NCBI GenBank assembly: GCA_017512175.1
Contig: JAFWHA010000017.1
Span: 124,001 to 188,000 of the forward strand
Length of the DNA stretch: 64,000 bases
Origin: Candidatus Saccharimonadota bacterium
Lineage (GTDB): Bacteria; Patescibacteriota; Saccharimonadia; Saccharimonadales; Saccharimonadaceae
Direction: 5' to 3'
In this document: positions 32,620 through 39,832 of the stretch, one piece after another
Layout of the letters: each line of letters opens with the position of its first letter
Position numbering within the stretch: the stretch's first letter is position 1
Made by a program: the position numbers and the translations under genes
The notes under the pieces: model-generated
The model's input: the letters and a program-made list of their open reading frames with translations, nothing else
Database searches by the model: none
What the model was told of the DNA's origin: nothing

Positions 32620-33321
32620 CTACGCTAAATTTGTATGTACGGCGGTAACGTCATCTAAGTCATCAACTGCATCAAGTAAGTTTTCTGCTTTTTCTAGATC
32701 GTCTCCATCGAGTTCAATTTTGTTATTAGCGACATATTTTAGTTCGGCGGAAGTAACATTGAGGCCGGCATCAACTAGAGCTTGACGCACTTTAGCTAGA
32801 TCTGAAGGGGCGGTGGTGATTTCCGTTCCGTCATCTTCTTCTGAGACATCTTCTGCACCAGCATCTAGGGCTATCATCATAGGATCATCACCTTTATCGG
32901 TGATAAAGATAACTCCTTTTCTTTCGAACTGAAACATCACACTACCTGGATCGGCCATTCTACCACCAGCTTTGTTAAGAGCGTTCTTAACCTCTGGCAT
33001 GGTGCGATTTTTATTATCGGTAGCGACTTCGATGATGATGCCGATTCCGCCTGGACCGTAGGCTTCGTAAGTTTCTTCGATAAGTGCGGCTGAAGATTTG
33101 TCAGCGGCTCGAGCAATAGCACGTTCAATGTTTGCTTTTGGCATGTTAGCATGTCTAGCTTTTTCTAAGACCATAGCAAGACTTGGATTCATATTCGGAT
33201 CTGTACCGGCTCGAGCTGCGATTGCGATTTGGTTTCCTATTTTAGTAAAAAGTGCGCCGCGTTTGGCATCTACTACCGCCTTTTGGCGCTTGGTAGTTTC
33301 CCATTTACTGTGTCCTGACAT
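32620..33321 (-). CDS. yebC: YebC/TACO1-family protein
   Basis: 233 residues. The start MSGHSKWETTKRQKAVVDAKRGALFTKI is nearly the family signature, followed by GTDPNMNPSLAMVLEKARHANMPKANIERAI and YGPGGIGIIIEVATDNKNRT. Members act as regulators of transcription or as helpers of translation at difficult sequences such as proline runs. AGGAGTAAC stands before the ATG, an ordinary led gene. The length is close to normal (about 240). Confidence 0.96.
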   Translation of the reverse strand: MSGHSKWETTKRQKAVVDAKRGALFTKIGNQIAIAARAGTDPNMNPSLAMVLEKARHANMPKANIERAIARAADKSSAALIEETYEAYGPGGIGIIIEVATDNKNRTMPEVKNALNKAGGRMADPGSVMFQFERKGVIFITDKGDDPMMIALDAGAEDVSEEDDGTEITTAPSDLAKVRQALVDAGLNVTSAELKYVANNKIELDGDDLEKAENLLDAVDDLDDVTAVHTNLA

Positions 33322-33388
33322 GTTACTCCTATATTTAAAACTTGGTTATATTATACCAGATATGACGGTAGCTTTCAACAATAGCGTT

Positions 33389-34024
33389 TTAGTCAGTACG
33401 TTTCATGACGGCGGCAATAGAACTATCTTCTAGAAAATCATCATGGGGAATATACCCAAGTAAGAAACCGACAAGCATTTTGTAGGTGAGTAAACCAACT
33501 ACTTGACCAGAATGGTCTATTACGATGAAGAAGAAACAGTTAGTGCGAAGAAATGCCGACATGGCTTGTTCAAGGGTATAATCATTCCTAATGTAGTAGA
33601 TTTTCTTATCTAGATATTTAGTAGCGCGGTCGGTATTTTTAATTTCTAGGCTATTTAGGGAATCGGTATGAAGCACACCGATGACCTGTTTACCATCAGA
33701 AGAAAGGACAGGAAAATGTGATGAGCCGGATTGATAGAGCTTATCTAGCATTAAAGGGCCAAGAAAATCGTGTTCATAGACGAAGGTAATTTCTGAGCGC
33801 GGCATCATGATTTCTGATACTTTTCTTTCGGAAAAGCTCATGCTACTTGCGATTGTGGCACGTTGTTTGGCGGTAATTATGTTTTTTGGAGTGCGTTTGA
33901 TAACTCCGATGAAATCTTCCAAGGTTTCTGGAACATAAGGAGGAATTTCTTCTGGCTCTGCTGGATCGCGAAAACGATCGAGTTTGGGGTCCACCCAACT
34001 TACGAAAGATTTCATAAAACTCAT
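33389..34024 (-). CDS. CBS-domain pair protein of CorC type, without membrane part
   Basis: 211 residues. After an N-terminal tail with several Pro/Glu there is the sequence RKVSEIMMPRSEI (about 68-80), typical of the segment joining the membrane domain to the CBS pair in HlyC/CorC/CNNM proteins, then two CBS motifs (80-140 and 145-200). The DUF21 membrane domain and the C-terminal transporter-associated domain are both absent. It may bind adenine nucleotides and regulate a partner. The minus-strand sequence upstream is very A+T rich with TATAAT near 34055, giving a short leader. Confidence 0.75.
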   Translation of the reverse strand: MSFMKSFVSWVDPKLDRFRDPAEPEEIPPYVPETLEDFIGVIKRTPKNIITAKQRATIASSMSFSERKVSEIMMPRSEITFVYEHDFLGPLMLDKLYQSGSSHFPVLSSDGKQVIGVLHTDSLNSLEIKNTDRATKYLDKKIYYIRNDYTLEQAMSAFLRTNCFFFIVIDHSGQVVGLLTYKMLVGFLLGYIPHDDFLEDSSIAAVMKRTD

Positions 34025-34106
34025 AGCGTCACACCAATTTTTGTGATATTATATATAGTATATTATATCATATAAATCATTTTTTTGGAAGTTATAAGGA
34101 GGAATA

Positions 34107-34829
34107 GTGAGAAAGGGAATGTCTAACCTTGCGGCTGCAATTATAGTTGCCGTAATAGGTGTCGCGATGATTGGCGGTATAATTTGGGCGGCAGTATCTA
34201 AGAAGGCGAGCGAGCCAGATTTTAGCCAGTATAATGTGAATACGGTTATCGCTGCTAGCGAGGAAAATGGTAATATAGGCGACCACGTAAAAGGTAATCC
34301 AGATGCGCCGGTATTGATTTTTGAGTATGCTGATTATCAATGCTCGGCTTGTGCTGTAGCTAACCCAAGAATCAATAAACTAGTAGATGAATATGGTGAT
34401 AAACTCGGCGTAGTTTATCGTGATTTCTTGCTGTCTTATCATCAGAATGGGACAGCAGCAGCAAGTGCGGCTGAGGCTGCTGGTTTACAAGGCTACTGGA
34501 AAGAATATGCTAATAAACTCTTCACGAATCAGTCGGTTTGGGCTAATGCTTCTGGCGACGCTAGAACAGACGTGTTCGTGGAACTTTTCCGTTCTGCAAC
34601 GAATGGTGAGGGAGATGAAACTAAGTTCGTGCAGGATATGAAGAGCGAAGCAGTGAAGAAGAAAATTAACTTTGATGCGGGTATTTCGAAAAATTTAGAC
34701 ATTCCTGGTACTCCAGCATTCTTTATTGACGGTGAGAGAATTGACTTTTCTAATGCGAAGAACGAAGAAGAATTCTTGAATATCTTCCGCGAGAAAATTG
34801 ATGCGAAACTAAATAAAATAACTAATTAA
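34107..34829 (+). CDS. DsbA-like membrane-tethered thiol oxidoreductase
   Basis: 240 residues from a GTG at 34107 with AAGGAGG (34097-34103) in front. One N-terminal membrane helix (8-30) tethers a thioredoxin-fold domain: the active site FEYADYQCSACAVAN (Cys 79 and Cys 82), then a helical insertion, and the cis-Pro loop IPGTPAFFIDG. This is the DsbA/DsbG-like group of Gram-positive-type secreted disulfide enzymes. The window encodes several Cys-rich exported proteins (4009-7632, the pilins, the lamin-tail protein) that are likely substrates. No DsbB or VKOR partner is nearby. Confidence 0.88.
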   Translation: MRKGMSNLAAAIIVAVIGVAMIGGIIWAAVSKKASEPDFSQYNVNTVIAASEENGNIGDHVKGNPDAPVLIFEYADYQCSACAVANPRINKLVDEYGDKLGVVYRDFLLSYHQNGTAAASAAEAAGLQGYWKEYANKLFTNQSVWANASGDARTDVFVELFRSATNGEGDETKFVQDMKSEAVKKKINFDAGISKNLDIPGTPAFFIDGERIDFSNAKNEEEFLNIFREKIDAKLNKITN

Positions 34830-34845
34830 ATGGTAAATCATAACA

Positions 34846-34877
34846 TCAAAAAACCTCTGGCACCTGTCAGAGGTTTT
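34846..34877. terminator. Bidirectional terminator
   Basis: AAACCTCTG and CAGAGGTTT pair over nine bases around an 8-base loop. On the minus strand the stem is followed by TTTTTT, ending the structured RNA described at 34848-35116; on the plus strand TTTT follows, ending the DsbA-like gene. Confidence 0.88.
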
Positions 34878-35116
34878 GCGCGTTTTACCATAGAAACTTG
34901 GATTCTTTAGCACGGCAAGTTTTATGCTTGCCACCTCCGGCTAGTCAATTTTCGTTTCTATGAACTCTTGCCATGGGGCAGGAGGAATCTGCGACTTTCT
35001 GCGAGAGTAATCTCGCTTGAGTCCGATACGCATATTCTTTAAGTTCGTACTCCTTTTTAATTTATATCGTCCACACGACCAACCCACCAGGTTTGCTGTT
35101 TTTCTTCAAGGACGAC
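34848..35116 (-). ncRNA. Unassigned structured RNA of about 270 nt
   Basis: A TTGCAA-17-TATCAT promoter predicts a start at G35116, and a strong terminator ends it near 34848. The 5' end GUCGUCC pairs with GGACGAU (35072-35066). Further stems are GCGAGA/UCUCGC, a 9-bp long-range pairing CAUAGAAAC/GUUUCUAUG, GGCAAG/CUUGCC and the terminator. It follows no rule of tmRNA, RNase P RNA, SRP RNA or a riboswitch that I know, and no gene lies downstream on its strand. A 30-codon open frame beginning MRIGLKRDYS is present at about 35032-34940, but its SD is 16 bases away. A non-coding role is favoured. Confidence 0.55.
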
Positions 35117-35122
35117 TTTTTT

Positions 35123-35151
35123 ATGATAGCAAAGGATAATTTTTATTGCAA
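35123..35151 (-). promoter_or_regulatory. Promoter of the structured RNA
   Basis: On the minus strand: TTGCAA (35151-35146), 17 bases, TATCAT (35128-35123). The seventh base beyond the -10 box is G35116, where the first RNA stem begins. Confidence 0.6.
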
Positions 35152-35245
35152 GCATAAGCATTTTTATGAATAGTGCATGAAATTTGCATTTTGGGACATT
35201 AGGTAAAGTTGTGTTTCGGCTATTTTTGTAGTATAATAACAGATT

Positions 35246-37045
35246 ATGAGAATGTTATCACAAGAGCTAGAAAATTATTTAGGAAAAAAGGTTACAGTAT
35301 CGGGATGGGTTAATAGCAGGCGCGATCATGGTGGGTTGATTTTCATTGATCTTCGTGACCATTCTGGGATTATCCAGCTTGTAGTAACTCCAGATACTAA
35401 AGATGCTTTTGAACTCGCAGAGACTCTCCGTGATGAATTCGTAATTACTGCTACTGGCGTGATGCGTGAGCGTGCTCCTGAACTAAAGAATCCGAATATA
35501 CCTACTGGTGAGATAGAATTAGTAGTAGAAACTTTGGAACTTTTGAATCGTTCAGAGCCGTTGCCGGTCAATACTCATGATGATGGTCCAGAAACTGGAG
35601 AAGATTTGCGCCTTAAATATCGCTATCTAGACCTTCGTCGACCGTCTATGCAACATCTGATGTATAGGCGCTCAGAGTATTATCAGGTACTTAGAAAATA
35701 CATGGTCGAGCACGATTTTATCGAGGTGACTACGCCGATTCTTGCTAACTCTTCGCCAGAAGGTGCACGCGATTTTCTGGTACCATCTAGGTTGCATCAG
35801 GGCAAGTTTTATGCATTGCCACAAGCCCCACAGCAGTTCAAACAGCTTTTGATGGTCGGTGGTGTGCCACGTTATTTCCAGATTGCGCCATGTTTTCGAG
35901 ATGAGGACCCGAGAGCAGACCGTCTATATGGAGATTTTTATCAGTTAGACTGCGAAATGGCTTTTGTGGATGATGGCGAAGATGTAAGGTGCACAGTAGA
36001 GCCTCTGATTAAGTCACTAGTCACTAAATTTGCGGGAAAGAAATTAGAAATTCGTTCGACGTATGCAAAATCGTTCATTCCAAAAGATGGGACTGTTCCG
36101 CGCATCCCGTATCAGGTTGCTATGGATGTGTATGGTGTGGACAAACCAGATTTGCGCTATGGGATGGAAATGGTAGATTTAACTGAAGCACTCTCTGGAA
36201 CTGATTTTAAAGTATTCCAGTCGCCATGTGTGAAGGCTCTTTGTGTGAAAAATGGAGCCTCGCTCTCTCGTTCACAAATTGATGGCTTTACGGAGCAGGC
36301 TAAGAAGCTTGGCGCTGGTGGACTAGCATATATTATTTATGAAAACGGTGCAGAAAAATCTCCGATTGCAAAGTTTTTGAAAGAGGAAGAACTAGCAAAA
36401 ATTAAAGAACTAACTGGTGCAGAAGATGGAGATGCGGTATTTTTCGGTGCTGATGAGAAAGAAAAAGTCAATAAAATTTTGGGACAGCTTCGTATTGCTT
36501 TTGCGGAGCATTTTGGATTAACCGATAATAAAATCGTTGCACTATGTTGGATTACGGATTTTCCGTTCTATGAATGGAATGATGGAGAGGAAAAGTTAGA
36601 TTTCGGACATAACCCATTTTCTATGCCAAAAGGTGGGTTGAAGGCTTTGGAAGAAGCTAAAACCGATGCCGAAAAACTTGCGATTGTAGCGGACCAGTAC
36701 GATATGGTAATGAATGGTCTAGAAATTTGTTCTGGTGCAGTAAGGAATTATAGCCCAGAAATAATGTATAAAGCGTTTGGACTGCTTGGCTATGACGAGA
36801 AATATGTCGAAGAGCGCTTTGGTGGAATGTTATCGGCTTTCAAATTTGGTGCACCACCACACGCTGGTTGTGCTTTTGGTATTGATCGTATATTCATGGA
36901 ACTGATGGATGCGAAAAATATTCGAGATATTATTGCCTTTCCTAAGAATGGCTCGGGTATTGACCTCATGATGGGCTCACCATCTGTGGTTGATGAAGAT
37001 CAGCTGACTGATGCGCATATTGCAGTAGTCGAAGAAGACGAGTAA
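35246..37045 (+). CDS. aspS: Aspartyl-tRNA synthetase
   Basis: 599 residues, the long bacterial form. An N-terminal OB fold (VSGWVNSRRDHGGLIFIDLRDHSG) is followed by motif 2 (FQIAPCFRDEDPRADRLYGDFYQLDCEM), the bacterial GAD insertion (about 290-420) and motif 3 (GAPPHAGCAFGIDRIFM). It charges tRNA-Asp. TATAAT (35232-35237) lies eight bases before the ATG with TTGTGT at 17 bases upstream, so the leader is one base or none. The preceding 416-base gap carries the structured RNA on the other strand. Confidence 0.97.
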   Translation: MRMLSQELENYLGKKVTVSGWVNSRRDHGGLIFIDLRDHSGIIQLVVTPDTKDAFELAETLRDEFVITATGVMRERAPELKNPNIPTGEIELVVETLELLNRSEPLPVNTHDDGPETGEDLRLKYRYLDLRRPSMQHLMYRRSEYYQVLRKYMVEHDFIEVTTPILANSSPEGARDFLVPSRLHQGKFYALPQAPQQFKQLLMVGGVPRYFQIAPCFRDEDPRADRLYGDFYQLDCEMAFVDDGEDVRCTVEPLIKSLVTKFAGKKLEIRSTYAKSFIPKDGTVPRIPYQVAMDVYGVDKPDLRYGMEMVDLTEALSGTDFKVFQSPCVKALCVKNGASLSRSQIDGFTEQAKKLGAGGLAYIIYENGAEKSPIAKFLKEEELAKIKELTGAEDGDAVFFGADEKEKVNKILGQLRIAFAEHFGLTDNKIVALCWITDFPFYEWNDGEEKLDFGHNPFSMPKGGLKALEEAKTDAEKLAIVADQYDMVMNGLEICSGAVRNYSPEIMYKAFGLLGYDEKYVEERFGGMLSAFKFGAPPHAGCAFGIDRIFMELMDAKNIRDIIAFPKNGSGIDLMMGSPSVVDEDQLTDAHIAVVEEDE

Positions 37046-37091
37046 ATACGCCTTTTAAGCTTTCTTTAAGCTTTTTTAGTATAATGTAATT

Positions 37092-37799
37092 ATGACTAAA
37101 TTACAACAAGTTTTTAGAAGGACGGAGACGAAATATATTATTTCGGAAAAAGAATTCCAGCAGCTAATGGAGTTAATTGGACCGTATCTAAAAAAAGATA
37201 AGTACTTTAAGGGTACTAATTGTAGTGTTTATTATGATGATGATAATCGTTATTTAGCGATTCATTCTTTGGAAAAGCCTTTGTACAAGGAAAAGATTCG
37301 CTTGAGGAGCTATGGAATTCCGACTTTAGACGATGTAGTTTTTTTGGAAATTAAAAAGAAGTTTGATGGAGTTGGTAGTAAACGTCGAATTCCAGTGAAA
37401 CTCAAAGATTTTTATTTGTACGAAAAAACTGGAAAACTCGAAACTGAAAATGCGAATATTAAACAAGAGTTGGATGAATGTTTTAGCCGGTATAGATTGA
37501 GGCCAAAAATGTTTTTGGCTTACGACAGAACATCGTATTGCGACAAAGACAACCCTACATTCAGATTAACATTCGATAGAAACGTGAGAAGTCGCAATGA
37601 AGATTTAAGACTGGAATTAGGAGACTATGGAGAGAAGTTTTTTGAGAAAGGAGAAATAGTAATGGAAGTAAAAGCTCTTGATAAATATCCATTTTGGTTT
37701 GTTCGTGCGTTGTCGAAGTTAAAAATATATCCGGCCTCATTTTCTAAATATGGTCGAGTTACGGAAAAAGTAATATATAATAAAGTAAAGGAGAAATAG
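37092..37799 (+). CDS. VTC-domain polyphosphate polymerase-like protein
   Basis: 235 residues made almost entirely of a VTC (triphosphate tunnel) domain: ETKYIIS near residue 12, the basic strands KEKIRLRSYG and FLEIKKKFDGVGSKRR lining the tunnel, YDRTSY, LTFDRNVR and the acidic EVKALDKYPFWF. In yeast the domain makes polyphosphate from ATP. TATAAT (37080-37085) is six bases from the ATG. It leads a three-gene operon with a DUF4956 membrane protein and an anchored carbohydrate-binding-like protein, a set that recurs together in other bacteria. Confidence 0.85.
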   Translation: MTKLQQVFRRTETKYIISEKEFQQLMELIGPYLKKDKYFKGTNCSVYYDDDNRYLAIHSLEKPLYKEKIRLRSYGIPTLDDVVFLEIKKKFDGVGSKRRIPVKLKDFYLYEKTGKLETENANIKQELDECFSRYRLRPKMFLAYDRTSYCDKDNPTFRLTFDRNVRSRNEDLRLELGDYGEKFFEKGEIVMEVKALDKYPFWFVRALSKLKIYPASFSKYGRVTEKVIYNKVKEK

Positions 37800-37801
37800 T
37801 T

Positions 37802-38464
37802 ATGTTTAATAGTATTTTGGGAACAGAACTTACACCGGTGCATTTCTTAATTTGCATTGGAGTGGCATTCGTGCTAGGGCTAATTGTGGCCTTTACGCAT
37901 CAAAAGACCAGTCGTACATCATCAAATTTTGTGATTACATTAGCAATTTTACCAGTGCTAGTGGCAATGGCGATTATGCTAGTGAATGGAAATCTTGGTG
38001 CTGGCGTTGCAACGGTAGGGGTATTCTCGTTAGTTAGATTTCGTTCTATTCCTGGTAACTCTAAGAGTATTCTTTCGGTATTCTTTGCGATGGCAATAGG
38101 CCTTGCGGTCGGTACCGGATACGTTGCTTTTGCGGCAATGTTCACAGTGATTGTGTCGGCGCTGATTCTCTTTCTTAAACTTATTAGGTTTGGCGAAGGA
38201 AAGACTGATGAGAAGAAATTAATTATCCTAGTACCAGAAGATTTAGATTATACAGAAATATTTGATGACGTGTTTGGTAACTATACGAATGCGCACTATC
38301 TAGAAAAATCTAAAACGACTAATATGGGTAGCTTGTTTGAACTTACGTATCGTATCAATTTGAAACGGAATGTTAATGAGAAAGAATTCATTGATAAATT
38401 ACGTGTGAAAAATGGTAATCTTAAAGTGTCCTTATCGCATCCAATTGCTGACGAGGAATTATAA
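37802..38464 (+). CDS. DUF4956 membrane protein
   Basis: 220 residues. About four membrane helices in the first 125 residues, including the family hallmark GVATVGVFSLVRFRSIPGNSKSI, where charged Arg and Ser sit between helices, then a cytoplasmic alpha/beta tail (135-220). AAAGGAG precedes the ATG, two bases after the VTC gene. DUF4956 proteins are commonly encoded beside VTC polymerases; a membrane channel or export partner for the polymer is a guess. Confidence 0.8.
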   Translation: MFNSILGTELTPVHFLICIGVAFVLGLIVAFTHQKTSRTSSNFVITLAILPVLVAMAIMLVNGNLGAGVATVGVFSLVRFRSIPGNSKSILSVFFAMAIGLAVGTGYVAFAAMFTVIVSALILFLKLIRFGEGKTDEKKLIILVPEDLDYTEIFDDVFGNYTNAHYLEKSKTTNMGSLFELTYRINLKRNVNEKEFIDKLRVKNGNLKVSLSHPIADEEL

Positions 38465-38473
38465 GGAGGAATT

Positions 38474-39802
38474 ATGGAAAACACTGATAGAAACTCTATA
38501 GTTGATAATTCTAATAAAGATAGTAAAAAGAATAATATGGGCCGTAATATAGCAATCATTGTAGGAGCAGTGGTCTTAGTAGGCGGTCTAGCCGCAGGTG
38601 GAATTTATCTTGCTACTCATCAAAAACAATCTACGGTAATAGACAGTGGTACATCTGGCAGTATTGCGTTAAAAGATGGTGAAAATAAAATTAAAGCAGG
38701 CGGAACTTATACTTTTACGGGTAGTACTGCAAACGGAAAAATTGAAATTGATACGACGGAAGACGTGAAAATTATCCTGAATAATGTAAGTATTACGAAT
38801 AAGACTGGTGCAGCAATTAAATCTAAGGGAACTTCTGGTAAAGTAGTAATTGAACTTGTGGGAAGCAATACGCTAATTTCTACTGATACGGATACTCAAG
38901 ATCCAGCCGCGGCGGTGTCTGGTGATGCGACAATAGAATTTACTGGCTCGGGCTCGGTAAAGATTGAGTCTAATGGCAAGGGAATTAAAGCGGATAGTGG
39001 CTTGGCGTTAAATAGTGGCAGCTATAATATTACTGCAAAAGATGATAGTCTACATTCTAATGGAAATATTACGATTATTGATGGTACATATATTTTGAAT
39101 ACTGAAGATGATGCAATTCATGCTGATGGGACGTTTAAGACTATTGGTGGAAAAATCGTTATAGAAAAGTCGCATGAGGGGATAGAAGCTAATATTGTCG
39201 AGATTGCTGGTGGGGATATTTCCGTTACGGCATCTGATGATGGCATTAATGCGCAGAATTCAGATGGGACTAATCGAGTGGGTGTCACTGGAGATGGTAA
39301 GTTGGCCATTTCTGGCGGAAAAGTATATGTTAACTCTGGTGGCGATGGTCTAGATTCTAATGGAGCAATCACTATTTCTGGCGGGGAAGTTTATGTTGAT
39401 GGTCCAGTGAATGATGGTAATGGAGCTATTGACTGTGATGGGGAGATTAGCATTACTGGCGGGACATTAGTGGCAGTTGGCTCTGTCGGAATGGCACAGA
39501 ATGCTACTTCTGCAACGCAACCATCAGTACTGATAACTCTAAGTCAGAGCTATAGCGGTAATATAATATTCGGTGGGGTTGCTTATGAGCCTGCTAAGAA
39601 GTTCCAGTCTGTGTTGATTTCTTCTGACAAACTGAAAGTCGGAGATACTTATCAGCTGACCATTGCTGGCAATCAAGTTCAGTCTGTAACGATTTCTGAA
39701 AACATTACAGGACAGGGGAATGGAATGGGCGGTATGATGCCTGGCGGTACTGGTACTGGTGCTAATGGTATGGCACCAAGTAACGCAGGCAGAAGATTTT
39801 AA
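38474..39802 (+). CDS. Anchored carbohydrate-binding-like beta-helix protein (Cthe_2159 type)
   Basis: 442 residues. A charged N-terminal tail, one membrane helix (about 25-47), then a long right-handed beta-helix region (70-340) with repeats such as GKGIKADSGLALNSGSYNIT, DDSLHSNGNITI and DDAIHADGTF, each turn carrying Asp/Asn/His. It ends in a Gly/Met-rich tail. Members of this family bind acidic polysaccharides with calcium. The DGLxSNGxI-like turns supply many carboxylates for metal. AAGGAGG precedes the ATG. Third gene of the VTC operon. Confidence 0.78.
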   Translation: MENTDRNSIVDNSNKDSKKNNMGRNIAIIVGAVVLVGGLAAGGIYLATHQKQSTVIDSGTSGSIALKDGENKIKAGGTYTFTGSTANGKIEIDTTEDVKIILNNVSITNKTGAAIKSKGTSGKVVIELVGSNTLISTDTDTQDPAAAVSGDATIEFTGSGSVKIESNGKGIKADSGLALNSGSYNITAKDDSLHSNGNITIIDGTYILNTEDDAIHADGTFKTIGGKIVIEKSHEGIEANIVEIAGGDISVTASDDGINAQNSDGTNRVGVTGDGKLAISGGKVYVNSGGDGLDSNGAITISGGEVYVDGPVNDGNGAIDCDGEISITGGTLVAVGSVGMAQNATSATQPSVLITLSQSYSGNIIFGGVAYEPAKKFQSVLISSDKLKVGDTYQLTIAGNQVQSVTISENITGQGNGMGGMMPGGTGTGANGMAPSNAGRRF

Positions 39803-39832
39803 AAGTAGCACTTATATGTTATAATATAGTGC

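Noticed and set aside
34848-35116. tmRNA, RNase P RNA or SRP RNA
   Set aside because: No tRNA-like ends with CCA, no GAGGAAAGUC-type core in a sensible position, no GGAAGCAGCC-type helix 8, and no tag frame ending in Ala-Ala.
34848-35245. T-box riboswitch ahead of aspS
   Set aside because: The structured part is on the minus strand, and aspS has its own -10 box eight bases before its ATG, so there is no leader to hold a T-box.
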